From Chrysomallon squamiferum (taxonomy: Eukaryota; Mollusca; Gastropoda; Neomphalida; Peltospiridae): a DNA stretch of 64,000 bases. Shown here piece by piece: positions 36,571-50,654 of this stretch. The notes under the pieces are model-generated. The model had not been told where the DNA came from and ran no database searches. It worked only from the letters and a program-made list of their open reading frames with translations. Position numbers and translations under genes: made by a program. Within the stretch, counting starts at the first letter, position 1. Every line of letters starts with the position of its first letter. The DNA is taken from the NCBI GenBank assembly GCA_012295275.1, contig CM022667.1, forward strand, positions 541,501-605,500, written 5' to 3'.

Positions 36571-39500
36571 GTAAGTATTTCAAATAAGATTATTAATAAA
36601 ATAGGTGCATAGAAAAACAAATTTCTGCGTGAAATTCATTTATCGTTCAACTTTTAGTCTTAATTTTAGTTTATCTTAAACTCACCAAGTTCAACAGTGT
36701 CAGCAGGCATAAATTTAAAGTTTGAAATAATTTTTCAGTTTGGAATTCAGTTAATTCAGTATCTACGAAACAACTGTTTTATTTTAATTCCGGAAAAGCA
36801 ATACAAATCACAGTTGTAGGTTTCTTATCACTTTATTAGTTCGATTTTAGTTTTAAACTAGTCAATAACAATGTTGTATTATGCATGAAACACTAATACT
36901 TAAATAAAATAACAATATAGCCTGTTAATTATGTAGCTGTTTGATGTAAAATATGTTTCATTTATGAATATTTTATTTTCAGATTATTATTATTTTTTCA
37001 ATAGTGACGTCCTCTGGGTTCAGATGTCCAAGAGATGGATGCAGAATTGTTCGAAATGTCATTTTAGAAGTAAGTACATAAGGCTGGAATTTAAACATAG
37101 CCAGTATAATTCACTCAATGTTATGCTACAAACTTGGTATACAGCTACAAGATTAATTCTTCTTTGGGCACATACTGAGTAATTTTGTATTCCATTGCCT
37201 TTCACATCTCATTAATAAACAATAGTATTACTTTTAGACTCTTTTATTTCACTGTGAAGCTACTAACTGATAAAAACAGAATGCAAGTAATCTGTCAGTT
37301 TTTTTAATGATTGTATTAAGAAACTGTATATCGGATGTAATATTTTAATAACCTTTAACATATTAAAATTAAAATCGAAAATGTATTGATGTTGTTTATA
37401 GCACTTTTCTGTATTGTAAACACTAATATAATGACTCATAAAGTTTGTTCAGTGCTGTAGTAATGTATGGAGATTTTGAAACCAGTTTGCTTGAAATTTA
37501 TATTACAAAGTATAATGCTACAGCATTTTAAAGTAGAAAAAACAAATCAATAAAGTTCATCTTTATATATATATATATTCCAGTCATTTCTATTATTTAT
37601 TTGTTTATTATTATTAATTGTAATTGTTATTACTTTTGTTGTTAAACCATCAAAATTTAATTATCTCCTTCTCTTTTTTTTTCTTTAAATTTCCACAGAA
37701 AATTTTACCAGTATATTCTCAACAACTAGTTCCAGTGAACATGCCTTCAACATGTCCCTTCGATCTTTCTCGCGAACTCTTTCATCTGCAAGAACGACGC
37801 AAAATCGTGGAGGGTGCAAGTCGATGGAAATGTGACATCTGTGGCAAAGCTTTTGTTGCTGAGAAATTTTTAGACAAACATTTTGACAACAGACACAGGG
37901 ACTGGATAAGAAAGGTGTGTCTTACTGTGATTATAGTTAACAGTTTGAAGCAGGCCGAATTGTAATGATACAGCTGAGACCTGTGACTCGATTGGTAAAT
38001 TAGTGTATTTTCCAGCCGGTGGGAAGGTGCTTGTAAACAAACCTTTTCCTGCTAATGCACATAGAATGACATCGGCAAATTTTCTGTCTTATGATGACAT
38101 TATCAAAGATGTAATTTTCTATCAGCCTGCTGTTCTTGATTTTAAAAATTTCAGTGTAACACATGGTGTTATCTTGATGTCTTTATATATTCAGGCAATT
38201 TTGGGAAATGGCACTCATATCTGTGTACTATGGCAAAAATATTTTATGTTCAGTCCTAACCAGTAGTTAATGTTAAAAATATTTAGGGTATTGTTTTGTT
38301 ATTTCTTTTACTGTCACAAGTAAAAACACCCAAATGGGTTTAAATTGAGTTAGAAATATTTTTGTTTATTCCAACTGCAAATGACAGTAGTGATTGTAAC
38401 TTGAATAATGAATTTAAATTTGTAAGTTTATTTTGCATAACTAATGATTATTTACGACATATGAATACAGCAACCATTAGCATATCTTCATTTTTATTTT
38501 ATTTTTTCCTTTCTTTTTTTTGCAGGGTAATGATTCTATATGCTTGTCAAATTTTTGTGATATTTTCCGATGTGATATTTTGTCAGGATATCGACGTCCA
38601 GATTTCTGGGACATAGCTCTTTGCATGGAAGATGACATGCGAGAAATATATGACAAATGCATGGTTGGTTTACACACACATATTTTAATTCTGTAGAAAC
38701 AGGCACATCTTTTGATACAAGCTGATTATCTCTTACTTCAAGTCTCCAGGACAGATTATTAATAATATTCATTTGGATAAAAAAAAAAAAAAAAAAACCA
38801 TTCCTTAACTTAATTTATATATAACTAAAATAAATAAATCTGCTCTTAATCATGCACTGAATGCTTTAAAAATAAAAATAATCTGTCTGCAGTATAAATG
38901 ATTGCTGCTGCTTTTTAACAATATCTTTTTAAAATAAATATAATTATTTTGATTTTCTTTATCTTTTTAAAGGAAACTGCAAAAATAGTATCTCTTTAGA
39001 TAAGATTTTATTTTTTTTCTATAAAATTATAAAAACGATTTTTACAACTAGTATTTTTGCTTCAGTTTCTTCAAAATGTTAAAAGGACCCTTGTAACTGT
39101 GACTTGTTTTTATTTTATTTCTGCAGGCTAAAATGAAGTTGTGTGTTCCTGATAAGGCACCTGGTAATCTGAGCATAGTAATCTCAAGTAAGAAATTAAT
39201 AATCATTTCTTATATATTTATTATGTAGTTTGTTAATTAGGTGATTTAAAACAGATGTTCTGGTCTGGATGTATGTGTATGTGTATGTGTATGTGTATGT
39301 ATGTATGTCTAGAAAGGCCTGTATATCTGGAAAGGTTGGTCTGTGTGTAAGTGTGTGTTTCTGTCCATATGTTAAATTAACATGGATTTGTGCACAAGAT
39401 CTGTATCATTACACAGATTAGATTTTAAAAATATAAACGTGAGATGCAGTTTCTTTGAAATCATTATTTCATATATATCGTCATATCTTATTTAGTTATT

Positions 39501-40638
39501 ACATTTTACTATTAATTATTTATTTTGGACAAATCATTATCTGAATTATTATATTTCAGATTTATTAGAAGATCATGTGTGTTCTTATCTGACATGTAAA
39601 AAATACTGGGACATTCCTGAAGAACAGAGGGTGATTATTCTCAAATCTGTTGTCTTAATGTGTTGTTACACATAACTGGAGATAATACATATCTTTATTA
39701 ATCTGATACATATGCATGCCAAAGTATTGTTTATCAAGGTAATGTATCTGTCATGTATGAGGTTGAAGGTTTCTTCTGATAACTGATAATTTTGAAAAGC
39801 ATATTTTGTTTTGTTGTTTTCATTTTTGAATTTATTGAATAAGTTGTATTTATTTTTTGTTCTTTCTAGAATTTTCTATGTAATATTTATAGTTTAGAGT
39901 TTAGATATTACATATCTTTCTGTGTTAAGGAACTGAAAACATAATACATTAACATAGGTTATTTTAAAAAACTTCTTACTTTTATTTTTCAAAAATATAT
40001 AAATATTTTTTTATGTATTATTTAAGACATTTTAATTAAAAAATACTTTTGTTTTCTCTCTCTGCAGCATTCTGATGGCATTGTGGCTCTCTACATCATA
40101 TTCTCAGTCGTAATAGGATTTGGCTTGATTGTTTACTATTGTATTTTTTATCAGTATTACTTGTAAGTATCCATTTTATAAAATTTATAAGATATTAGAA
40201 CATTTGTTCTCTGTAGACAGAAATGCACTAGTTATAAATGTATCTATCACTGTGCTATTTTCACATTTAGATTTAGACATCAATTCAAATAAATATTTGT
40301 TATTATAAAATTTTTCTAAGGATTTGACAAAATTTGGATAAAATATTTTTATGAAGTAATTTTCATCAAGTTATTTTGAGGTTTTTTTTTATTATTCATT
40401 ATAATACTAGAGAAATTAAGACATTTATAATCATTAGTTTTCTGTGAAATGGTTGAATAAAAAAAAGATTTTAACTGAGACTTTTAAAATATTCCTGTTT
40501 CATTTATATATTTTTAAAATATTTTTTTTTTTATATATTTTTTACAGTACTGATGCTTTTGCTGACAGCATGGTTATTGAACAGTATCACAGGAACCAGA
40601 GATTCAGAAATGAGAACCTGAAGTATGACCTCTCTTGA
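36526..40638 (+). CDS. Signal-peptide, C2H2-finger, single-TM protein (8 exons)
   Basis: Eight exons join with perfect phase to 267 residues plus stop. Residues 1-27 (SVINLYIIIIFSIVTSS core) look like a signal peptide; C30 and C35 follow. A classical C2H2 pattern is at C89-x2-C92-x12-H105-x4-H110 (WKCDICGKAF ... HFDNRH). Residues about 117-206 hold further cysteines (ICLSNFCDIFRC, LCMEDD, VCSYLTCKKYWDIP). One transmembrane helix is at about 211-235 (IVALYIIFSVVIGFGLIVYY), with a short tail of about 30 residues ending KYDLS. A zinc-finger pattern on the predicted extracytosolic side is unusual; the cysteines might instead be disulphide-bonded. I do not recognise the family. Conserved exon phases and dense Cys/Trp/His argue that it is real. 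Confidence 0.85.
36983..37069 (+). CDS. TM zinc-finger gene exon 2
   Basis: 29 codons, IIIIFSIVTSSGFRCPRDGC and RIVRNVILE, between TTTTCAG and GTAAGT. An ATG-initiated overlapping frame (36964-37182) is a shadow. Confidence 0.8.
37699..37914 (+). CDS. TM zinc-finger gene exon 3 (C2H2 motif)
   Basis: 72 codons including MPSTCPFDLSRELFHLQERR and WKCDICGKAFVAEKFLDKHF, ending DWIRK. Acceptor TTTCCACAG, donor GTGTGT. Confidence 0.88.
38526..38663 (+). CDS. TM zinc-finger gene exon 4
   Basis: 46 codons, GNDSICLSNFCDIFRCDILS and GYRRPDFWDIALCMEDDMRE, ending YDKCM. Acceptor TTTTTTGCAG; the donor GTTGGT is weak. Confidence 0.85.
39127..39187 (+). CDS. TM zinc-finger gene exon 5
   Basis: AKMKLCVPDKAPGNLSIVIS plus one base; acceptor TTTCTGCAG, donor GTAAGA. 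Contains an N-glycosylation sequon NLS. Confidence 0.85.
39560..39630 (+). CDS. TM zinc-finger gene exon 6
   Basis: NLLEDHVCSYLTCKKYWDIP and EEQR; acceptor ATATTTCAG, donor GTGATT. Completes the split codon from exon 5. Confidence 0.85.
40068..40162 (+). CDS. TM zinc-finger gene exon 7 (transmembrane helix)
   Basis: HSDGIVALYIIFSVVIGFGL and IVYYCIFYQYY: one hydrophobic segment long enough to span a membrane. Acceptor CTCTGCAG, donor GTAAGT. Confidence 0.88.
40548..40638 (+). CDS. TM zinc-finger gene exon 8 (C-terminal tail, stop)
   Basis: FTDAFADSMVIEQYHRNQRF and RNENLKYDLS, stop TGA at 40636-40638. Acceptor TTTTTTACAG. The tail is charged. Confidence 0.88.
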
Positions 40639-41002
40639 CAACAACATTTATATTCAAAAATAAATAAATAACAAAAAACATTCTTTTAATCTGAGAAGAG
40701 CACCGAGTGTAGTGCATCCCGATTTTAGATCTCTGCAATAATGGTTCTTCACTTCTTCAGGACAGTAATTGATTTGTATGTCTTGTGCTTCATGAATTAT
40801 TATTATTTGTTCCATCAACACTTTCTTATTCACATTCTTCTGTACTTTACTTTTGTATGATATTATTACAGCTTTTTGTCATATCACTATTTCAAATAAT
40901 GTCATTATGTCACTGAAATATTCATGAAACTATTCATGTGCAACGATACATTATATTCATAATCAGTGATGTTTGTATGTTTGGTCAACAGAACTGCCGT
41001 TT

Positions 41003-41008
41003 AATAAA
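41003..41008 (+). terminator. Polyadenylation signal AATAAA of TM zinc-finger gene
   Basis: AATAAA about 365 bases after the stop codon, followed by a T/G-rich run (TTTTGTTTTTGTTTTG) typical of a downstream element. Confidence 0.55.
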
Positions 41009-41206
41009 CTTTTTAAAAAATATTTTGTTTTTGTTTTGTTTTATAATTATTATTCCTTCTGATGCTCCATTTGTACTTTAAATCTTTTGAGACAGGTAAA
41101 ATATTCCTTCTTGTTACTTAGCAACAGGCTGTAGTTTGGATCTGAGATATAATAATTAAAACCATGTTTCTTTTTGATGCTATTGGAGATTTTGATTAAT
41201 AAATTA

Positions 41207-41212
41207 TTTAAT
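41207..41212 (-). terminator. Possible polyadenylation signal ATTAAA of WDR59
   Basis: The minus strand reads ATTAAA about 545 bases past the WDR59 stop codon, directly beyond the minisatellite. It is a common variant signal; no canonical AATAAA was seen closer. Confidence 0.35.
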
Positions 41213-41740
41213 AGTCATTTCTTGCTGTTGCTGGAAAATATCTCACTAGTGAATTAATTAGTAGTCACTTCTTGGCATTTCTGGAGAATGTCTGTCACTA
41301 GTGAATGATTCTGTAGTCACTTCTTGGCATTTCTGGATAAATTTGTCACTAGTGAATGATTCAATAGTCACTTCTTGGCATTTTTAGAGAATCACTCACA
41401 GGTGAATGATTCTATAGTCACTTCTTATAGTCACTTGACAACATTTGTCACTAGTGAATGATTTACTGATCACTTCCCGACATCACTGAAGAATATTTGT
41501 CACTAGTGAATGATTCAGTAGTTATTTCTTGGAACTGCTGTCACTAGTGAATGGTTTAATGGTCACCTCTCGCAGCTGTAGGATGACTGTATGTCACTAG
41601 TGAATGACTCAGCAGTCACTTCTTGACATTACTCTAGAGAACATCTGTCACTAGTGAATAATTTAACGATCACTTCTTGCCGTTTCGGGAGGACATCTGT
41701 CACTAGTGAATGGTCTAGAAGTCACTTTTTAATGATTGCA
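41213..41740. repeat. 52-bp minisatellite, about 10 units
   Basis: Repeated core TGTCACTAGTGAATGATT followed by AGTCACTTCTTGGCATTT. CACTAGTG-type cores start at about 41244, 41296, 41347, 41397, 41449, 41501, 41542, 41595, 41649 and 41701, mostly 51-54 bp apart. Each unit carries the palindrome CACTAGTG. The array ends 15 bp from the WDR59 stop, so it would lie in the WDR59 3' UTR. Confidence 0.9.
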
Positions 41741-41754
41741 GCCTGCTCTTACTG

Positions 41755-41885
41755 CTAAATGAGGAAACTGACTTTTAAACAGTTACACCCACACCCAGTC
41801 GGACAAACAGACTCCTGCTGGAACCAGTTTCTGATGTGATTAGAATGTCCTCCATGACCACAGGTTAAACAGAAATTTGCTGCTC
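41755..41885 (-). CDS. WDR59: WDR59 last exon (zinc module and stop)
   Basis: Encodes GAANFCLTCGHGGHSNHIRN and WFQQESVCPTGCGCNCLKVS, stop TAG at 41757-41755. Matches the invariant 'FCLTCGHGGHTSHMMEWF ... CPTGCGCHC' end of WDR59. Confidence 0.97.
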
Positions 41886-41955
41886 CTTAAACATAAAACA
41901 AATTTTCAGTTTATAACATACAAATATATAAACCAATAACTAAAATAATAATAAC

Positions 41956-42008
<53 letters not shown>

Positions 42009-42105
42009 CAATAATAATAATAAACTCTGGTCATGTAGTAACATATCCAAGATACTAAGGTTAAATGTTTTCATGATTTTGTGAATGACTTTTTCTTACA
42101 AGAAA

Positions 42106-42147
<42 letters not shown>

Positions 42148-45100
42148 TGATAAATACAGATACAGAGATATAGCACTTGACAATATCTACTTGCTAAATT
42201 CACTGTATTAGTCAAGATATAAAATTATAAACTTACCTTTCACTCCTAAATGACAGACACAACATTGTAAAGCTACGTAGGTACAGTTCTGACATTCTGG
42301 ATCTTTAACTTCATGAGAACATCTATGGCAATAAACTGCAAAATCTGAAATAATAAATATGAGTAAAAATAGTTTTATAGCAAATTAAAATTTTGTATCA
42401 GTAATCATTTTAAACCATTTTACTTGTCTGGTTATTCACTGGCAACTATTCTTTAGTAATAGTAGTTAAATATGACAGGTAAAAAAAAAAAAACAACAAA
42501 ATCATTTGAAGATTAACGAAAACTTATTAATCCTCGGTCTGTTACGGGTCTTTTTCTCTTTAATTTTTTTTTTCTTCAGTTATGAAACAAAGGAACATAT
42601 CAACTAAATATTATTTTATAGTCATACTTTATTACTAGCAAAGAATGGTTACAAATTTAAAAAAAAAAAAAAAAAAAAAACCCAGAAAAACCCTCTATCA
42701 AAAACATAAAACATAGCCATTCATTGACAAAGCACTTTAAATATTACTTGTAATGACTTACCTCTATGCCTTTTGTGAGTGTTTGTAACATATTTATGAG
42801 TATTGTAACATACCTATGCCTCTGTGAGGGTCAGGAACACTAGACATGAATTTGAGGATGTGTGCTGACTTGTTGGGTAGACCCCAGCAGTACAGCAAAT
42901 TAGCATACACCTTTTTGAATGAGTCATGTTGTGTACTGAAGGCTGGATCCAACATTCTGACAGAAAAAGTAAAATACTGAGAAATCAAGTAGCAGTTTAG
43001 ATATGAAAATAATTTACCCGTTTTAAATACATAAATAAATATTTGCATACACTTATACAGTATACATGCCACAAACAAATGTTGGTTACCCACAAAAAAA
43101 AAGAAAAAAAAAAAAAAATAAAATTAATAATAATAACAATAAATAAAAATAAATAAAAATTAAAATTAAAATTAAACAAATATTAAGTTAAATTAAATTA
43201 ATTTAAAAAAACCCATTAAAAATAGAAATGAGCTCAAAAGTTCAGAAGCTTTTCAATTTTGATTATTAAAAACTTAAAATACAATTCTAGCAGTTAAAAT
43301 TTTAAAAGGAAATAAGCTATATGAGTATATTTGCTATCAATGAACTAATGTTCAGAAAATGTATTTTTTCATTTTTTTTTTTTTGTTTGTGTGGTTGTCA
43401 GTTATAAAATAAAATAATACATGATACCAGGAAGTAATAACAGATTGTAACGAGTGCTATATTATCCCAAGTAATCACAAAAACAAATCTCTAAATCCAT
43501 TGAAAACTATCATCTGACAGGAAATAGCAACATAACTGATTAATTATTGATGCAATCATTTTAGCAACATTAACATCACGACATTCATTCCTTTGTTCGT
43601 TCATCCATTCTCTCATGCCTTCCCATTTTCATTCATCCATCCATCTGTCTGAAGGTCTCTCTGTTTACCTGCACTGAAGTTTGTGCATTTCGCGTTCTTT
43701 CTCTGCGGCTCGTTCTGCTGGATCCTTCTCCTCGCAGATCTGATAATCGTTGTCGTAACTCTCAGACCAGCTGTTTGACCTCTTGTTCTTCATCACTGCC
43801 ATTGAAAACAAAATCATAAAAACACTTCAAACATCCTTCTTCTTTACCATTCATTTAAAACCAATCAATTCAAAAATTTATTTTGAAACACGTTTTTTTT
43901 TCAAAAGTCATTTAAAAACAATCATTTTTACAAGACGTTTCAACAAGTACTTAATTCTTCAGAAGTCAGTTAAACTAATTAAAGTAAGCTGTGATATAAA
44001 TATCATTTAAAATAATTAAAATAACATCATTAGTTAAGTGTACTTTAAAATAATTAAAATAACATCAATAGTTAAGTGTACTTTAAAATCATTAAAATAA
44101 TTCAACGCTTCAAAACATTAATTTGATATGCCTAATAAAATTCCACCAATTTTTTATTCAAGAAACACTTTAATGGAAAGTTTGTCAAAATATGTGAAAC
44201 ATTATTATAAAAATAATATCTATGAAATTATAAAATACAATTTGCATATTACCCATTGTTTACTTTGTTTACCAAAAAAAAATTAATTAACTTCAACAAA
44301 AATAATTAATTTCAACAGAAATTAAAATTGAAACTCATTCAAATTTATTATTTTACAAAATTACAAATATTGATAAAATATTATTTGCTTCAAAAATTCT
44401 TCTCAAACTAAAAACTGTATGATTTTATGTTGTGATTAATCAGAATAATGAATAAACTTAATAAATTATAAATTATAAATTATAAATAGATTTCACTCAG
44501 TCACAAATTAGTAATACTACAGATAGCCATTACCAACACAGGCAACAGAACCATAAGCAATATACATTATTAATAAAATTAATATTCTATTGTTTATTAT
44601 ACAAGCATATATAATAATAAATACGTAAAAAACAGCTTTCAGTTAATATGGTAACTTTTAATATTAGTAAAAGCTAACTGCAATTTAAAAATAATTTAAC
44701 AGTTTAAAATAATAATAATAATAATAAAAAAAATAATAATAAAAATAAAATAAAAAATCTTTAATGGTCAGACATTGTTTTATTACAAAATTTGAAAGCT
44801 GTTTTTCTTGAAAATCTGCCATAAAATTTTAACAAGAAACACCTAAAATAGTTTTCTCTTTGAAAGTCAGAGGTATCATTTTTTTTTTTTTTAATTTCAT
44901 GAAATTACAGTTTTATTAAATGTTATCATGATGCCTTTAATTTCAAGATTAGAAACAGACAAACTCTTTGAAACAGATTTTCAATTATGATGCAAACTAA
45001 ATGTAAGTATGTAATCAAACTGAATAATTAATCTTTTGAGAATAACAAAATAGTTTCCTCTATAATTAAGATATCATGTCCCATGCAGAGCTGGTTTAGT

Positions 45101-45160
45101 TATTTTATTTAATGTGTTTAAGTAAAAATGTTTAGTTTAAGCTAAATAGAATACTGTACT

Positions 45161-45252
<92 letters not shown>

Positions 45253-48200
45253 TAGTTTATAAACAAAAAAAAGAAAATATTCAAGATGAATATGTACACC
45301 ATTTTTATAGTCTCTTTCATAATTTGTACTAAAATGTTTTATCAACTAAAAAGTTTTATCAGGTAAAAATTTATATTTCAGTAGAAAAATCTGTGTTGAA
45401 ATCATATTCACATTCAAAACAAAAATTGATTTGGAAGTTTGAAAAAGTAACAAATACGATTTTATATTTGTATGAGTTTATATACTTGAAAGTTTCTGTA
45501 AGAACTGTAGGTGCATTAAGTTGATGTAATCTTCAACATCAAACATCATCTGATTCTACCAGCACAATGGAATGCAGCAAAAGTTTATGGACCAAGGTGA
45601 TATTTGAATGATTATTACTTTTTGTAAATATGATTTTACATAAATAAATTATAATGAACAATTTTTAAATGGTTACAAATTTATAATTAGAAATAAAACG
45701 AAAATCTGATTTAATGTATTACCAAATTAAAATGAAAAAAAAAATTATTTTTTTTGTTTTTTTAAATGATGAATTTCAGAAAATACATAAACAAAAAAAA
45801 AAATGATGATTTGTCACATTAGCGGGTGTGAGACAAGATTCATCATTTATGTCAATTATAATACTTTAAGGATTTATAATTAGTAAATGTTGTTTGCTCA
45901 GAAACTTGTATGTATATATTATGTATGTATGTATGTATGTTTTTGCGTGTGTTATTTGTTATTATAGAAAGATGAACATATTTCAAAGTATTTACTTTCT
46001 TTTTTAATTTTTAATGTTTTTTTTGGTATTGTAATTTTTATTTTTTTATTTTTATATTTTTTTAAACCACACCTGTAGTTTTAATGCAAATTATACATTA
46101 ATGAAAATAAAGGGAATAAAAAATGAAAACAAAAATTCCCTGGGTAGAAATTAACAAAGTGTGAACAGTAAAACATCACATAAAAAAACATAACAACAAA
46201 AATAAAAAAATAAATAAAAAAAGAACACTAAAAAACAACAATACGGAAAACAGAAGAATGAATAAAACGACATAAAACTGTTTAAAAGAAGAAGAAGAAG
46301 AAGAAAACAAATTCCAAAATGGCAAAGAGTTGATTGAAGGAAAAGAAAATTCTAAGTCCTGCCTGTTGACTGATGGGAGTTATAAACAAATGAAAATTTA
46401 TGATGATGTGATTTTTCACGTAACAAAATTATGCTATGATGATGTGAAAAAAGGAAATCTTAACAAAAGAACAACCTCAAATTCAGCTTTATTATGACAA
46501 ATCAGAAAGTTCTAATGACAGGTGACAGAATTAATTTCATTTTGAAGTTCTGGTTTATTCAAAAAATAAAGCAGTGAAATAAATGGTCAGTGCTTTGAAT
46601 AAAATGAAGCGAATAATGACAGAAATGAAAAAAAAAAAATCAAATTATAAGATATTTTCTTTTTATTACAGAAAGTTATTATGAACTAGAATTTTTGTAT
46701 TTTTGTTTTGTTAATATTTATTTAATGATTAAGTCACATATTTAAGATGTTTGTAATCAAAGAAAAACTGCCTGAACCCATATGAACTGAACACACACAC
46801 ACACACAAACTCATTCACACACTTTGTGTGCATAATATAATAAAGATATATACTTAAGTATATAATCAGAATACACCAATAAAGCTACATGATAATGTAT
46901 CAACAACAAAAAATATTTCGATAGAATATGATATATTATATAACAAATATAGATACATACATTAGATATGTTACATTTACTCATAAATATATATATTATA
47001 AATAACAAATAACAATATATATTAAATACAACATGTCAACAAGCAGAACTGGGGAAAGTAATATTTAAACTGGTTTGAGAACAGAACCAAAGTTCTACTA
47101 TCAACATGACATACCTTGATGTTTGAAGAGAGCATAAAGGTTGGGGTGTGAGGCTACTTCTGATACAGGCCCCACCCCAGTATTGGCAGAAGCTGAAGGG
47201 TTGTTTTGACCTTCTGGAGGGGGTAGAGTTATGTTAATGAGTGGTGACATACATGAACCAAATACAGTAAACAAATAAACAAAAGAAACGCAGTAAACAA
47301 ATTTAGTGAACAAGTACGGTAAACAAATATGCTTTAAGAAATGCAGTTAACAAATTTAACGAGCAAATATGTTAAATGAAATGATGTAAATAATAAAGGA
47401 GAACACCGAATTAAAACGATTAAAAAGTGCGTGAATTATGATAAAGTATAGATTGTGATATAAATACTTTCAGTTTGAAATGAGTTTTAATTCAGGATCA
47501 GAGTTTTCATCAGTTTCTGACATAAAGATATTTTTAATATCAAAATGATTAAAAATTATAATTAAAAAAAAAAAAATATATATATATTTTTTATTTTAGC
47601 ACAGTTACTTGTTAAAACTAGTTAGAAAAATGAACTGAGTTCTTAACATAGCAAGTTTTCAGTCTTTTATTTAGTTTTATAATTATAAACTTTCAGTTTG
47701 TACTAAATCTTTGAAATGCACATACACACATGCCCACACACAAACACTTGTTTACACAAATAGTGAAAGTCTAAAATGTAGCAATAACAGTTATCACAAA
47801 AAGCTATCTCAGTTTGCTTCTCTTCTAATTTATCTATTTAAAAAGATAATTCTTATATAAACAATAAATATCTCATTCACATTTCACTTGATAAAAACCA
47901 GCATGATGGCTAAAGTGAGATAAACTAAAAAAAACAAAACAACAGAAAACCATCAACAAAACCACAGCCCCCCCCTTAAAAAAAGTCTATAGAACTCAAT
48001 ACAAAACAAAAATACAAAAAATAAATAAATACATAAATAAATACAAACAAATAAAACAATAACTATTTAAAAAACATATTTTAGAAAAAAATAGAAATTA
48101 AAAAAACAAATTTGAAAAAAAAAGAAAAAAGGACTACAGGAGAAGACAAAAATTTTTCAGGTTAAATCTAATTATTTCCTTCAATGAATAAATGTTTGTT

Positions 48201-50602
48201 TAAAAGATTTTTCATGACAGTAATTGTTTTTGACAATGTAATTGCGAGTTTTTCTGATAATTTAATTAATCATTTTGTTAATTAAAAGAACAACAACAAA
48301 AGCAGAAACATAAGTGTGTCTGATTTGTTATGATGAAATTATCAAAAAATGAAAAAGAAAATAAAAATGAAAAAAAAAAAAATTAGTTGTGTTAAATATA
48401 TATGCTTGTTTCTATGGACAAAAATTAAAAAAAAAAAAAAAAAAAAAAAATAGTTCCCAAATGGATTTCAGTCTAATTATAGTTATCTTCCTTGTTTCAA
48501 TTCTTTGATTTTTAACATTTTTCTTCCTTTACTGAAATCAATTTTGTTTCTGCAATTTCTTTCTATTAAATTCTTAAAATTTTTTAAAAATTGCTGAACA
48601 TTAATTATATTAAAAAAACTGTTAATTTATATAAAAAGTTGATGTCATTTAGAAATAACTGATAAATAAATAAATAAATAAATAAAAAATAGAGGCTTCA
48701 GTCTATTAAAGTATTTTAAATATACATAAACAGATCCAATCCCCTAAACATCAGTTTAAAAAAAATAATAATAATAATAAAAAAAGTTATTTCACTTTGA
48801 AACAACCTTTTTAAGAATGTAAACAATATTTAATTTATTATAATTACTCTGATCTAGTTGCTAAAGCATTAATAATAAAACAACAATTAACCAAAAATGT
48901 ATTAGTTATACACATAATATCTATTAAAAAATGAGTCAATGCCAGATAATTATCAAATTTATTATTCATGCCCTTATTATTTTAAAACAACTTTTAATAT
49001 TACTTTATAATAACTGAAATTCTATTCATTCAAAATATAACAAATAAAAATGTTAATAATATTTAATATGTACTTACTACTGTATTATTATAAATTACTA
49101 AAATATAAGTAACTATTTAGTTGTTTATCTCATATATATTTAGATCCATATATAACTTGTTTCAAAATTTTTCATTACTAATGAACAGTTGTCACAAATA
49201 TTCTGAAAATACTTCTTAAACTTCTTAACAAAGATCAACTGTTAACAAATAAAAATAGTCATCTAGAAAATACTATCATCTCTTGACCAATCAAAATCCC
49301 TGACATGAAAAAAAAAAAAAAAAAGCTAAAAAAAATTAAAACAAGAAGAGTGAAATAAAAAAAAAAAAAAATAATAATAAAATAAAATAATAAAATAAAT
49401 AAATACATTTAAAAAAAAAAAAAAAAAATTAATATTCATAAAGGTTTTAAAACAGCTCCAAATACTAAAAATATATAAATCAAGACACCATGGCTGTAAG
49501 CAGAATGCAGAAAATAAAATTATACCATACACAAAACTAGAATAAGGTATGACAAAAGAAGCCTGATAAAGGTACTTCTGATCAATCCTAGGTTGAGATT
49601 TTTTTAAAAAATTAAAAATGAAATAAAAGCAGTGGGTACGAAGACTTACTCGATTTGAAGCTTTTCAGAAGAGAGACGGAGGAAACTGTGTGGTAAGGGT
49701 TGTACTGCGGAAAAGAAGTGCATGAGGTAAACATGGAAAGACAAATACAAGTTTTATAATACAGATATATCAGCTGCTTGTAAAATAAGTAATGTTAGCC
49801 AAACCCACAGGTATAATATTCATATTTACTTGAATATACATACATACATACATATATATATACACACATATATACTCATATACATACACGTATATACATA
49901 CACATACAGGCACACATACATACACATATACATACACGTTTACTTACATACACATATATTTACATATACATACCTAAACACACTTACATATACACATACA
50001 AGCATATTTATATGTACACATACATATAAACATATATAGCAACATACACACAAACAAGCACACACCTTCATAAGATATACATACATATAACACACAGACA
50101 TACAGAGACATACAGACAGACAGAAAGACATGCACACATACAGACATACACATTAAGACCTTACCTTGATAAACTCTTGAATAACATGTGTATATGAAGA
50201 CTCCCTTGAAATTACATACATGTTATTTTCACTCATACTTATATTAACATATGTTCATTAAAAGAAAACAATCAAACACATACACACTCACACATACAAC
50301 TTTAACACATAACAGCAAATTCACACACATGTAAATACACACATCAGACACACACATATATATCCTCTTTCACACCCACATGTATCATATTCACACACGA
50401 CAAACACTCACACACACGTACGCACATACACAAATGTCACTCAAAAAACACACACAGATATACTTATTCACACACACACACACACACACAAATACATAAA
50501 AACACACACACACACACACACACAGATACTTATTCACACACACACACAAATACATATACATAAACACACACACATACACATAAACACACGTGCACATACA
50601 CA

Positions 50603-50654
<52 letters not shown>

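Larger units (their letters stand above)
43796..49649 (-). other. WDR59 introns between exons 9 and 11
   Basis: Apart from exon 10 at 47115-47213, nothing coding is supported; A/T-rich DNA with poly-A/T tracts and the GT-GA repeat. Confidence 0.5.

Noticed and set aside
36964-37182. 72-codon plus ORF starting with ATG
   Set aside because: It overlaps exon 2 of the TM zinc-finger gene in another frame; the exon with CPRDGC joins in phase with both neighbours.
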